A stretch of 64,000 nt of DNA from Tridacna crocea (Eukaryota; Mollusca; Bivalvia; Cardiida; Cardiidae): assembly GCA_943736015.1 (NCBI GenBank), contig OX031072.1, positions 9,513,501 to 9,577,500 on the forward strand, in the 5' to 3' direction. The notes beneath the pieces were generated by a model. That model searched no databases. It worked only from the letters and a program-made list of their open reading frames with translations, and had not been told where the DNA came from. Position numbers and translations under genes: made by a program. Within the stretch, counting starts at the first letter, position 1. Each line of letters opens with the position of its first letter. Below are positions 35,657-48,961 of this stretch, piece by piece.

Positions 35657-37570
35657 TTGCAAAACGGTCTTCTGCGCCCCTATTTTCTTAAATGTTTGCC
35701 CATTTTGAGTGAAATCTGGCATGTGTGGGTGGTGCAGGCATGGCAGTTTGCAAGGACTGCACAGCAGCCTTTAAAGAAGACTTTAATTCCACTTTTATGC
35801 CGTTTTTTTTCACTGTTTTTTTTTATGGATAAATTTTGGCGCCATTTTGGAGCGATTTTGAAGCTCTCTGATTGGCTGTTGAATTTCTTAAGTCTACTCT
35901 GATTGGCTGCTGGTATCCATTCTGATTTCCTTAAAGCTTCTCTGATTGGATAATTATTAACCTTTTACCACACAATGACGCCTTTTAAAGAAGGCTTTTA
36001 AAAATAATCTGAGGAAAGGAGACAATGCAGGTTACCAGCATTTTCTCCTTTTCCCACAATGTTTTCTACCCTATCAAAGAAACAATTGATTCTTAGTTAT
36101 TCTTACATCTTATTGCATCTTTATGGCCTACTTCTAAATTCTTCAAACAAGAACAAGATTTTTTTATCGGAAAAAGTTTCCGCAACAGCAACCAGTCGAT
36201 TTTACGACTTTATATGCAGCACATAACGGTCACGTATGGGTGAGATGGTCATCGTAACCAAATCAATGGCCCTAGTTAGAGAAAAAGAAAAAATAAAAAA
36301 CCCTATAATTGACTTAAGCAGCAGTTGTCGTCTGCTATAAAATATTCCGTAAGTCAATCTTTCATGTTTTTGCGGATACGTAAGTGGCACCTGCGAGACA
36401 ATAGACAACCTAAAAAGCTTTGTTGTCACGGCGAAAAAAGATTGCAGAAATAAAAAGCAGATATTAGAAATTAAGTTCCCTATATTTGACCTATTAAGCA
36501 ACAGGTGTCATCTGCTATGAAATGTTCCGTAAGTCAATTTTTCGCATTTTCGCGGATACGTAACCGGCACCTACGAGACGGTAGTCAACGTAAATGGATT
36601 TGTCGTCACGGTATAAAGAGATTGGAGAAAAAAATATAAATTTAAAAATTTAGTTCCTTTTGTTTGATTTCTGCAATAAGAAGCAGCTGCAACTGAAAGA
36701 GCCTTCAGTCTTTTTTTAGCCACTTGTCGCATTATTTTCTGGGGTTTTCGCATGGGCGTAACTGGCACGTATGAGACGGTAGTCAACGTAACTGGGTTTC
36801 TTGTTGCGGTTTGAAGAGATTAGAAAAATTACACTTCAGTTGCCTTTGTTTGATATATGAGAGTTTTCAGTCTTTTTTTTAGCCACTTGTCACATTAATT
36901 TCTGAGGTTTTCGCATGAGCGTAACTGGCACATAGTCAACGTAACTGGGTTTCTTGTTGCGGTTTGAAGAGATTGGAAAAATTACACTTCAGTTGCCTTT
37001 GTTTGAGATATGCAATAGGAAGCAACTGAAAGAGTTTTCAGTCTTTTTTTAGCCACTTGTCACATTAATTTCTGGGCATTTTTTTCTACACTGTACATTG
37101 ATCACTTTGGCTTATTGAAAGTTTCAATGTGCAGCATTTATTGTGGGCTGAGTTAGAAAAGCAAATCCAGTTAAGGGCTGGGGAGGGGGGTGTTGGGTGC
37201 ATGGAGGGTTAAAGGGAAGTAATTCTTGCATTATTTTCTGGGCGTTTTTTTTTTTTTTAATACACTGTACATTGATCACTTTGGCTTATTGAAAGTTCCA
37301 ATGTGCAGCATTTATTGTGGGCCGAGTTAGAAAAGCAAATCCAGTTAAGGGCTGGGGAGCGGGGTGTTGGGTGCATCGAGGGTTAAAGGGAAGTAATTCT
37401 TGCATTATTTTCTGGGCGTTTTTTTTTTTTTATTATACACACTGTACATTGATCACTTTGGCTTATTAAAAGTTTCAATATGCAGCATTTATTTATGGGC
37501 TGAGTTAGAAAAGCAAATCCAGTTAAGGACTGGGGAGGGGGGTGCATCGAGGGTTAAAGGGAAGTAATTC
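35657..37570 (+). repeat. Monomer M20, Q type B, duplicate of M14
   Basis: Matches M14, including CAACCAGTCGATTTTACG and equal T-run lengths, except C37360 (GGGGAGCGGGG) against G25886. SR repeats start at 37089, 37263 and 37440. Confidence 0.95.
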
Positions 37571-39473
37571 TTGCAAAACGGTCTTCTGCGCCCCTATTTT
37601 CTTAAATGTTTGCCCATTTTGAGTGAAATCTGGCATGTGTGGGTGGTGCAGGCATGGCAGTTTGCAAGGACTGCACAGCAGCCTTTAAAGAAGACTTTAA
37701 TTCCACTTTTATGCCGTTTTTTTCACTGTATTTTTATGGATAAATTTTGGCACCATTTTGGAGCGATTTTGAAGCTCTCTGATTGGCTGTTGAATTTCTT
37801 AAGTCTACTCTGATTGGCTGCTGGTATCCATTCTGATTTCCTTAAAGCTTCTCTGATTGGATAATTATTAACCTTTTACCACACAATGACGCCTTTTAAA
37901 GAAGGCTTTTAAAAATAATCTGAGGAAAGGAGACAATGCAGGTTACCAGCATTTTCTCCTTTTCCCACAATGCTTTCTACCCTATCAAAGAAACAATTGA
38001 TTCTTAGTTATTCTTACATCTTATTGCATCTTTATGGCCTACTTCTAAATTCTTCAAACAAGAACAAGATTTTTTTATCGGAAAAAGTTTCCGCAACAGC
38101 AACCAGTTGATTTTACGACTTTATACGCAGCACGTAACGGTCACGTATGGGTGAGATGGTCATCGTAACCAAATCAATGGCCCTAGTTAGAAAAAAAGAA
38201 AAAAGAAAAATCCCTATAATTGACTTAAGCAGCAGTTGTCGTCTGCTATAAAATATTCCGTAAGTCGATCTTTCATATTTTTGCGAATACGTAAGTGGCA
38301 CCTGAGAGACAATAGACAACCTAAAAAGCTTTGTTGTCACGGCGAAAAAAGATTGCAGAAATAAAAAGCAGATATTAGAAATTAAGTTCCCTATATTTGA
38401 CCTATTAAGCAACAGGTGTCGTCTGCTATGAAATGTTCCGTAAGTCGATTTTTCGCATTTTCGCGGATACGTAACCGGCACCTATGAGACGGTAGTCAAC
38501 GTAAATGGATTTGTCGTCACGGTATAAAGAGATTGGAGAAAAAAATATAAATTTAAAAATTTAGTTCCTTTTGTTTGATTTCTGCAATAAGAAGCAGCTG
38601 CTACTGAAAGAGCCTTCAGTCTTTTTTTAGCCACTTGTCGCATTATTTTCTGGGGTTTTGGCATGCGCATAACTGGCATGTATGAGACGGAAATCAACGT
38701 AACTGGGTTTCTTGTTGCGGTTTCAAGAGATTAGAAAAATTACACTTCCGTTGCCTTTGTTTGATATATGAGAGTTTTCAGTCTTTTTTTAGCCACTTGT
38801 CACATTAATTTCTGAGGTTTTCGCATGAGCGTAACTGGCACATAGTCAACGTAACTGGGTTTCTTGTTGCGGTTTGAAGAGATTGGAAAAATTACACTTC
38901 AGTTGCCTTTGTTTGAGATATGCAATAGGAAGCAACTGAAAGAGTTTTCAGTCTTTTTTTAGCCACTTGTCACATTAATTTCTGGGCATTTTTTTTTACA
39001 CTGTACATTGATCACTTTGGCTTATTGAAAGTTTCAATGTGCAGCATTAATTGTGGGCTGAGTTAGAAAAGCAAATCCAGTTAAGGGCTGGGGAGGGGGG
39101 TGTTGGGTGCATGGAGGGTTAAAGGGAAGTAATTCTTGCATTATTTTCTGGGCGTTTTTTTTTTATACACTGTACATTGATCACTTTGGCTTATTGAAAG
39201 TTCCAATGTGCAGCATTTATTGTGGGCCGAGTTAGAAAAGCAAATCCAGTTAAGGGCTGGGGAGGGGGGTGTTGGGTGCATCGAGGGTTAAAGGGAAGTA
39301 ATTCTTGCATTATTTTCTGGGCGTTTTTTTTTTTTTATACACACTGTACATTGATCACTTTGGCTTATTGAAAGTTTCAATATGCAGCATTTATTTATGG
39401 GCTGAGTTAGAAAAGCAAATCCAGTTAAGGGCTGGGGAGGGGGGGTGCATCGAGGGTTAAAGGGAAGTAATTC
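37571..39473 (+). repeat. Monomer M21, Q type C, 1,903 bp
   Basis: The most complete C-type monomer: GGCACC head, GCGAATACG, CACCTGAGAGAC and TTTTGGCATGCGCATAACTGG. It pairs with M6, which has the same body but lacks the CCAAT module, and with the head of M15. SR repeats start at 38999, 39168 and 39342. Confidence 0.95.
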
Positions 39474-41388
39474 TTGCAAAACGGTCTTCTGCGCCCCTAT
39501 TTTCTTAAATGTTTGCCCATTTTGAGTGAAATCTGGCATGTGTGGGTGGTGCAGGCATGGCAGTTTGCAAGGACTGCACAGCAGCCTTTAAAGAAGACTT
39601 TAATTCCACTTTTATGCCGTTTTTTTCACTGATTTTTTTTATGGATAAATTTTGGCGCCATTTTGGAGCGATTTTGAAGCTCTCTGATTGGCTGTTGAAT
39701 TTCTTAAGTCTACTCTGATTGGCTGCTGGTATCCATTCTGATTTCCTTAAAGCTTCTCTGATTGGATAATTATTAACCTTTTACCACACAATGACGCCTT
39801 TTAAAGAAGGCTTTTAAAAATAATCTGAGGAAAGGAGACAATGCAGGTTACCAGCATTTTCTCCTTTTCCCACAATGTTTTCTACCCTATCAAAGAAACA
39901 ATTGATTCTTAGTTATTCTTACATCTTATTGCATCTTTATGGCCTACTTCTAAATTCTTCAAACAAAAACAAGATTTTTTTATCGGAAAAAGTTTCCGCA
40001 ACAGCAACCAGTTGATTTTACGACTTTATACGCAGCACGTAACGGTCACGTATGGGTGAGATGGTCATCGTAACCAAATCAATGGCCCTAGTTAGAGAAA
40101 AAGAAAAAAGAAAAATCCCTATAATTGACTTAAGCAGCAGTTGTCGTCTGCTATAAAATATTCCGTAAGTCGATCTTTCATGTTTTTGCGGATACGTAAG
40201 TGGCACCTATGAGACAATAGACAACCTAAAAAGCTTTGTTGTCACGGCGAAAAAAGATTGCAGAAATAAAAAGCAGATATTAGAAATTAAGTTCCCTATA
40301 TTTGACCTATTAAGCAACAGGTGTCGTCTGCTATGAAATGTTCCGTAAGTCGATTTTTCGCATTTTCGTGGATACGTAACCGGCACCTACGAGACGGTAG
40401 ACAACGTAAATGGATTTGTTGTCACGGTATAAAGAGATTGGAGAAAAAAATATAAATTTAAAAATTTAGTTCCTTTTGTTTGATTTCTGCAATAAGAAGC
40501 AGCTGCTACTGAAAGAGCCTTCAGTCTTTTTTTAGCCACTTGTCGCATTATTTTCTGGGGTTTTCGCATGCGCTTAACTGGCACGTATGAGACGGAAGTC
40601 AACATAACTGGGTTTCTTGTTGCGGTTTGAAGAGATTAGAAAAATTACACTTCAGTTGCCTTTGTTTGATATATGAGAGTTTTCAGTCTGTTTTTAGCCA
40701 CTTGTCACATTAATTTCTGAGGTTTTCGCATGAGCGTAACTTGCACATAGTCAATGTAACTGGGTTTCTTGTTGCGGTTTGAAGAGATTGGAAAAATTAC
40801 ACTTCAGTTGCCTTTGTTTGAGATATGCAATAGGAAGCAACTGAAAGAGTTTTCAGTCTTTTTTTAGCCACTTGTCACATTAATTTCTGGGCATTTTTTT
40901 TTACAGTGTACATTGATCACTTTGGCTTATTGAAAGTTTCAATGTGCAGCATTTATTGTGGGCTGAGTTAGAAAAGCAAATCCAGTTAAGGGCTGGGGAG
41001 GGGGGTGTTGGGTGCATGGAGGGTTAAAGGGAAGTAATTCTTGCATTATTTTCTGGGCGTTTTTTTTTTTTATACACTGTACATTGATCACTTTGGCTTA
41101 TTGAAAGTTCCAATGTGCAGCATTTATTGTGGGCCGAGTTAGAAAAGCAAATCCAGTTAAGGGCTGGGGAGGGGGGTGTTGGGTGCATCGAGGGTTAAAG
41201 GGAAGTAATTCTTGCATTATTTTCTGGGCGTTTTTTTTTTGTTTTTTTTTTATACACACTGTACATTGATCACTTTGGCTTATTGAAAGTTTCAATATGC
41301 AGCATTTATTTATGGGCTGAGTTAGAAAAGCAAATCCAGTTAAGGGCTGGGGAGGGGGGGTGCATCGAGGGTTAAAGGGAAGTAATTC
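39474..41388 (+). repeat. Monomer M22, Q type A, 1,915 bp
   Basis: A-type body following a C-type monomer, as M7 follows M6. SR repeats start at 40904 (CAGTGTAC), 41075 and 41257. The T10-G-T10 tract before the last SR is shared with M9, M15 and M24. Confidence 0.95.
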
Positions 41389-43296
41389 TTGCAAAACGGT
41401 CTTCTGCGCCCCTATTTTCTTAAATGTTTGCCCATTTTGAGTGAAATCTGGCATGTGTGGGTGGTGCAGGCATGGCAGTTTGCAAGGACTGCACAGCAGC
41501 CTTTAAAGAAGACTTTAATTCCACTTTTATGCCGTTTTTTTCACTGTTTTTTTATGGATAAATTTTGGCGCCATTTTGGAGCGATTTTGAAGCTCTCTGA
41601 TTGGCTGTTGAATTTCTTAAGTCTACTCTGATTGGCTGCTGGTATCCATTCTGATTTCCTTAAAGCTTCTCTGATTGGATAATTATTAACCTTTTACCAC
41701 ACAATGACGCCTTTTAAAGAAGGCTTTTAAAAATAATCTGAGGAAAGGAGACAATGCAGGTTACCAGCATTTTCTCCTTTTCCCACAATGTTTTCTACCC
41801 TATCAAAGAAACAATTGATTCTTAGTTATTCTTACATCTTATTGCATCTTTATGGCCTACTTCTAAATTCTTCAAACAAGAACAAGATTTTTTTATCGGA
41901 AAAAGTTTCCGCAACAGCAACCAGTTGATTTTACGACTTTATAAGCAGCACGTAACGGTCACGTATGGGTGAGATGCTCATCGTAACCAAATCAATGGCC
42001 CTAGTTAGAGAAAAAGAAAAAAGAAAAATCCCTATAATTGACTTAAGCAGCAGTTGTCGTCTGCTATAAAATATTCCGTAAGTCGATCTTTCATGTTTTT
42101 GCGGATACGTAAGTGGCACCTATGAGACAATAGACAACCTAAAAAGCTTTGTTGTCACGGCGAAAAAAGATTGCAGAAATAAAAAGCAGATATTAGAAAT
42201 TAAGTTCCCTATATTTGACCTATTAAGCAACAGGTGTCGTCTGCTATGAAATGTTCCGTAAGTCAATTTTTCGCATTTTCGCGGATACGTAACCGGCACC
42301 TACGAGACGGTAGTCAACGTAAATGGATTTGTCGTCACGGTATAAAGAGATTGGAGAAAAAAATATAGATTTAAAAATTTAGTTCCTTTTGTTTGATTTC
42401 TGCAATAAGAAGCAGCTGCTACTGAAAGAGCCTTCAGTCTTTTTTTAGCCACTTGTCGCATTATTTTCTGGGGTTTTCGCATGCGCTTAACTGGCACGTA
42501 TGAGACGGAAGTCAACATAACTGGGTTTCTTGTTGCGGTTTGAAGAGATTAGAAAAATTACACTTTAGTTGCCTTTGTTTGATATATGAGAGTTTTCAGT
42601 CTTTTTTTTAGCCACTTGTCACATTAATTTCTGAGGTTTTCGCATGAGCGTAACTGGCACATAGTCAACGTAACTGGGTTTCTTGTTGCGGTTTGAAGAG
42701 ATTGGAAAAATTACACTTCAGTTGCCTTTGTTTGAGATATGCAATAGGAAGCAACTGAAAGAGTTTTCAGTCTTTTTTTAGCCACTTGTCACATTAATTT
42801 CTGGGCATTTTTTTCTACACTGTACATTGATCACTTTGGCTTATTGAAAGTTTCAATGTGCAGCATTTATTGTGGGCTGAGTTAGAAAAGCAAATCCAGT
42901 TAAGGGCTGGGGAGGGGGGTGTTGGGTGCATGGAGGGTTAAAGGGAAGTAATTCTTGCATTATTTTCTGGGCGTTTTTTTTTTTTTTATACACTGTACAT
43001 TGATCACTTTGGCTTATTGAAAGTTCCAATGTGCAGCATTTATTGTGGGCCGAGTTATAAAAGCAAATCCAGTTAAGGGCTGGGGAGGGGGGTGTTGGGT
43101 GCATCGAGGGTTAAAGGGAAGTAATTCTTGCATTATTTTCTGGGCGTTTTTTTTTTTATTATACACACTGTACATTGATCACTTTGGCTCATTAAAAGTT
43201 TCAATATGCAGCATTTATTTATGGGCTGAGTTAGAAAAGCAAATCCAGGTAAGGGCTGGGGAGGGGGGTGCATCGAGGGTTAAAGGGAAGTAATTC
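41389..43296 (+). repeat. Monomer M23, Q type A with a B-like module c
   Basis: Mostly A-type, but module c has GTAAGTCAATTTTTCG, TTCGCGGATACG and GGTAGTCAACG as in B. Private bases are TTATAAGCAGCACG and GAGATGCTCATCG. SR repeats start at 42818, 42991 and 43166; the last has the C-lineage marks TTATTATACACACTG and ATTAAAAG. It looks like a mosaic of two subtypes. Confidence 0.92.
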
Positions 43297-45208
43297 TTGC
43301 AAAACGGTCTTCTGCGCCCCTATTTTCTTAAATGTTTGCCCATTTTGAGTGAAATCTGGCATGTGTGGGTGGTGCAGGCATGGCAGTTTGCAAGGACTGC
43401 ACAGCAGCCTTTAAAGAAGACTTTAATTCCACTTTTATGCCGTTTTTTTCACTGTATTTTTATGGATAAATTTTGGCACCATTTTGGAGCGATTTTGAAG
43501 CTCTCTGATTGGCTGTTGAATTTCTTAAGTCTACTCTGATTGGCTGCTGGTATCCATTCTGATTTCCTTAAAGCTTCTCTGATTGGATAATTATTAACCT
43601 TTTACCACACAATGACGCCTTTCAAAGAAGGCTTTTAAAAATAATCTGAGGAAAGGAGACAATGCAGGTTACCAGCATTTTCTCCTTTTCCCACAATGTT
43701 TTCTACCCTATCAAAGAAAAAATTGATTCTTAGTTATTCTTACATCTTATTGCATCTTTATGGCCTACTTCTAAATTCTTCAAACAAGAACAAGATTTTT
43801 TTATCGGAAAAAGTTTCCGCAACAGCAACCAGTTGATTTTATGACTTTATACGCAGCACGTAACGGTCACGTATGGGTGAGATGGTCATCGTAACCAAAT
43901 CAATGGCCCTAGTTAGAGAAAAAGAAAAAAGAAAAATCCCTATAATTGACTTAAGCAGCAGTTGTCGTCTGCTATGAAATATTCCGTAAGTCGATCTTTC
44001 ATGTTTTTGCGGATACTAAGTGGCACCTATGAGACAATAGACAACCTAAAAAGCTTTGTTGTCACGGCGAAAAAAGATTGCAGAAATAAAAAGCAGATAT
44101 TAGAAATTAAGTTCCCTATATTTGACCTATTAAGCAACAGGTGTCGTCTGCTATGAAATGTTCCGTAAGTCGATTTTTCGCATTTTCGTGGATACGTAAC
44201 CGGCACCTACGAGACGGTAGACAACGTAAATGGATTTGTTGTCACGGTATAAAGAGATTGGAGAAAAAAATATAAATTTAAAAATTTAGTTCCTTTTGTT
44301 TGATTTCTGCAATAAGAAGCAGCTGCTACTGAAAGAGCCTTCAGTCTTTTTTTAGCCACTTGTCGCATTATTTTCTGGGGTTTTCGCATGCGCTTAACTG
44401 GCACGTATGAGACGGAAGTCAACATAACTGGGTTTCTTGTTGCGGTTTGAAGAGATTAGAAAAATTACACTTCAGTTGCCTTTGTTTGATATATGAGAGT
44501 TTTCAGTCTGTTTTTAGCCACTTGTCACATTAATTTCTGAGGTTTTCGCATGAGCGTAACTGGCACATAGTCAACGTAACTGGGTTTCTTGTTGCGGTTT
44601 GAAGAGATTGGAAAAATTACACTTCAGTTGCCTTTGTTTGAGATATGCAATAGGAAGCAACTGAAAGAGTTTTCAGTCTTTTTTTAGCCACTTGTCACAT
44701 TAATTTCTGGGCATTTTTTTTTACACTGTACATTGATCACTTTGGCTTATTGAAAGTTTCAATGTGCAGCATTTATTGTGGGCTGAGTTAGAAAAGCAAA
44801 TCCAGTTAAGGGCTGGGGAGGGGGGTGTTGGGTGCATGGAGGGTTAAAGGGAAGTAATTCTTGCATTATTTTCTGGGCGTTTTTTTTTTTTATACACTGT
44901 ACATTGATCACTTTGGCTTATTGAAAGTTCCAATGTGCAGTATTTATTGTGGGCCGAGTTAGAAAAGCAAATCCAGTTAAGGGCTGGGGAGGGGGGTGTT
45001 GGGTGCATCGAGGGTTAAAGGGAAGTAATTCTTGCATTATTTTCTCGGCGTTTTTTTTTTGTTTTTTTTTTATACACACTGTACATTGATCACTTTGGCT
45101 TATTGAAAGTTTCAATATGCAGCATTTATTTATGGGCTGAGTTAGAAAAGCAAATCCAGTTAAGGGCTGGGGAGGGGGGGTGCATCGAGGGTTAAAGGGA
45201 AGTAATTC
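43297..45208 (+). repeat. Monomer M24, chimera: C-type head, A-type body
   Basis: The head has CACTGTATTTTTATGG and GGCACC as in M15 and M21. The body is type A (GCGCTTAACTGG, GGTAGACAACG). GGATACTAAGTGG in module b lacks two bases of the usual GATACGTAAG. SR repeats start at 44724, 44895 and 45077. Confidence 0.93.
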
Positions 45209-47120
45209 TTGCAAAACGGTCTTCTGCGCCCCTATTTTCTTAAATGTTTGCCCATTTTGAGTGAAATCTGGCATGTGTGGGTGGTGCAGGCATGGCAGTT
45301 TGCAAGGACTGCACAGCAGCCTTTAAAGAAGACTTTAATTCAACTTTTATGCCGTTTTTTTCACTGTTTTTTTTATGGATAAATTTTGGCGCCATTTTGG
45401 AGCAATTTTGAAGCTCTCTGATTGGCTGTTGAATTTCTTAAGTCTACTCTGATTGGCTGCTGGTATCCATTCTGATTTCCTTAAAGCTTCTCTGATTGGA
45501 TAATTATTAACCTTTTACCACACAATGATGCCTTTTAAAGAAGGCTTTTAAAAATAATCTGAGGAAAGGAGACAATGCAGGTTACCAGCATTTTCTCCTT
45601 TTCCCACAATGTTTTCTACCCTATCAAAGAAACAATTGATTCTTAGTTATTCTTACATCTTATTGAATCTTTATGGCCTACTTCTAAATTCTTCAAACAA
45701 GAACAAGGTCTTTTTATCGGAAAAAGTTTCCACAACAGCAACCAGTTGATTTTACGACTTTATATGCAGCACGTAACGGTCACGTATGGGCGAGATGGTC
45801 ATCGTAACCAAATCAATGGCCCTAGTTAGAGAAAAAGAAAAAATAAAAATCCCTATAATTGACTTAAGCAGCAGTTGTCGTCTGCTATAAAATATTCCGT
45901 AAGTCAATCTTTCATGTTTTTGCGGATACGTAAGTGGCACCTGCGAGAGAATAGACAACCTAAAAAGCCTTGTTGTCACGGCGAAAAAAGATTGCAGAAA
46001 TAAAAAGCAGATATTAGAAATTAAGTTCCCTATATTTGACCTATTAAGCAACAGGTGTCGTCTGCTATGAAATGTTCCGTAAGTCGATTTTTCGCATTTT
46101 CTCGGATACGTAACCGGCACCTACGAGACGGTAGTCAACGTAAATGGATTTGTCGTCACGGTATAAAGAGATTGGAGAAAAAAATATAAATTTAAAAATT
46201 TAGTTCCTTTTGTTTGATTTCTGCAATAAGAAGCAGCTGCTACTGAAAGAGCCTTCAGTCTTTTTTTAGCCACTTGTCGCATTATTTTCTGGGGTTTTCG
46301 CATGCGCGTAACTGGCACGTATGAGATGGAAGTCAATGTAACTGGATTTCTTGTTGCGGTTTGAAGAGATTAGAAAAATTACACTTCAGTTGCCTTTGTT
46401 TGATATATGAGAGTTTTCAGTCTTATTTTAGCCACTTGTCACATTAATTTCTGAGGTTTTCGCATGAGCGTAACTGGCACATAGTCAACGTAACTGGGTT
46501 TCTTGTTGCAGTTTGAAGAGATTGGAAAAATTACACTTCAGTTGCCTTTGTTTGAGATATGCAATAGGAAGCAACTGAAAGAGTTTTCAGTCTTTTTTTA
46601 GCCACTTGTCACATTAATTTCTGGGCATTTTTTTTTTACACTGTACATTGATCACTTTGGCTTATTGAAAGTTTCAATGTGCAGCATTTATCGTGGGCTG
46701 AGTTAGAAAAGCAAATCCAGTTAAGGGCTGGGGAGGGGGGTGTTGGGTGCATGGAGGGTTAAAGGGAAGTAATTCTTGCATTATTTTCTGGGCGTTTTTT
46801 TTTTTTATACACTGTACATTGATCACTTTGGCTTATTGAAAGTTCCAATGTGCAGCATTTATTGTGGGCCGAGTTAGAAAAGCAAATCCAGTTAAGGGCT
46901 GGGGAGGGGGATGTTTGGTGCATCGAGGGTTAAAGGGAAGTAATTCTTGCATTACTTTCTGGGCGTTTTTTTTTTTTTTTTTTATACTCACTGTACATTG
47001 ATCACTTTGGCTTATTGAAAGTTTCAATATGCAGCATTTATTTATGGGCTGAGTTAGAAAAGCAAATCCAGTTAAGGGCTGGGGAGAGGGGGTGCATCGA
47101 GGGTTAAAGGGAAGTAATTC
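45209..47120 (+). repeat. Monomer M25, close relative of M5
   Basis: Shares GTATGGGCGAGATGG, AAAGCCTTGTTG and TTTTCTCGGATACG with M5 about 37.9 kb upstream. Private bases include TTCAACTTTTATGCCG and GAGCAATTTTGAAG. SR repeats start at 46639, 46810 and 46989. It marks the right end of the homogenised core. Confidence 0.94.
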
Positions 47121-48961
47121 TTGCAAAACGGTCTTCTGCGCCCCTATTTTCTTAAATGTTTGCCCATTTTGAGTGAAATCTGGCATGTGTGGGTGGTGCA
47201 GGCATGGCAGTTTGCAAGGACTGCACAGCAGCCTTTAAAGAAGACTTTAATTCCACTTTTATGCCGTTTTTTTCACTGTTTTTTTATGGATAAATTTTGG
47301 CGCCATTTTGGAGCGATTTTGAAGCTCTCTGATTGGCTGTTGAATTTCTTAAGTCTACTCTGATTGGCTGCTGGTATCCATTCTGATTTCCTTAAAGCTT
47401 CTCTGATTGGATAATTATTAACCTTTTACCACACAATGACGCCAATGTTTTCTACCCTATCAAAGAAACAATTGATTCTTAGTTATTCTTACATCTTATT
47501 GCATCTTTATGGCCTACTTCTAAATTCTTCAAACAAGAACAAGATTTTTTTATCGGAAAAAGTTTCCGCAACAGCAACCAGTTGATTTTTACGACTTTAT
47601 ACGCAGCACGTAACGGTCACGTATGGGTGAGATGGTCATCGTAACCAAATTAATGGCCCTAGTTAGAGAAAAAGAAAAAAGAAAAATCCCTATAATTGAC
47701 TTAAGCAGCAGTTGTCATCTGCTATAAAATATTCCATAAGTCGATCTTTCATGTTTTTGCGGGTACGAAATTCGCACCTGCGAGACAATAGATAACCTAA
47801 AAAGCTTTGTTGTCACGGCGAAAAAAGATTGCAGAAATAAAAAGCAGATATTAGAAATTAAGTTCCCTATATTTGACCTATTAAGCAACAGGTGTAATCT
47901 GCTGTGAAATGTTCCGTAAGTCGATTTTTCTTATTTTCGCAGATACATAACCGGCACCTATGAGACGGTAGTCAACGTAAATGGATTTGTCGTCACGGTA
48001 TAAAGAGATTGGAGAAAAAAATATAAATTTTAAAATTTAGTTCCTTTTGTTTGATTTCTGCAATAAGAAGCAGCTGCTACTGAAAGAGCCTTCAGTCTTT
48101 TTTTAGCCACTTGTCGCATTATTTTCTGGGGTTTTCGCATGCGCATAACTGGCACGTATGAGACGGAAGTCAACGTAACTGGGTTTCTTGTTGCGGTTTG
48201 AAGAGATTAGAAAAATTACACTTCAGTTGCCTTTGTTTGATATATGAGAGTTTTCAGTCTTTTTTTAGCCACTTGTCACATTAATTTCTGAGGTTTTTTG
48301 CATGAGCGTAACTGGCACATAGTCAACGTAACTGGCTTTCTTGTTGCGGTTTGAAGAGATTGGAAAAATTACACTTCAGTTGCCTTTGTTTGAGATATGC
48401 AATAGGAAGCAACTAAAAGAGTTTTCAGTGTTTTTTTAGCCACTTGTCACATTAATTTCTGGGCTTTTTTTTTTACACTGTACATTGATCACTTTGGCTT
48501 ATTGAAAGTTTCAATGTGCAGCATTTATTGTGGGCTGAGTTAGAAAAGCAAATCCAGTTAAGGGCTGGGGAGGGGGGTGTTGGGTGCATGGAGGGTTAAA
48601 GGGAAGTAATTCTTGCATTATTTTCTGGGCGTTTTTTTTCTTTTATACACTGTACATTGATCACTTTGGCTTATTGAAAGTTCCAATGTGCAGCATTTAT
48701 TGTGGGCCGAGTTAGAAAAGCAAATCCAGTTAAGGGCTGGGGAGGGGGGTGTTGGGTGCATCGAGGGTTAAAGGGAAGTAATTCTTGCATTATTTTCTGG
48801 GCGTTTTTTTTTTTGTTTTTTTTTATACAAACTGTACATTGATCACTTTGGCTTATTGAAAGTTTCAATATGCAGCATTTGTTTATGGGCTGAGTTAGAA
48901 AAGCAAATCCAGTTAAGGGCTGGGGAGGAGGGGTGCATCGAGGGTTAAAGGGAAGTAATTC
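47121..48961 (+). repeat. Monomer M26, Q type D with a 75-bp deletion
   Basis: Length is 1,841 bp. CACAATGACGCC is followed directly by AATGTTTTCTACCC, so 75 bp including the inverted-repeat arm, the TATA-like stretch and the micro-ORF start are gone. Module b is diverged (GGGTACGAAATTCGCACC). SR repeats start at 48476, 48648 and 48830. Confidence 0.95.

Larger units (their letters stand above)
27042..38515 (+). repeat. Higher-order repeat copy 2, 11,474 bp
   Basis: Second copy of the six-monomer block. Its right edge lies in M21 between about 38,515 and 38,660, where M21 keeps C-type bases (TTTTGGCATGCGCATAACTGG) while M15 at the matching place has switched to the M9 sequence. The near-absence of differences means either a very recent unequal exchange or an assembly duplication. 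Confidence 0.93.
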
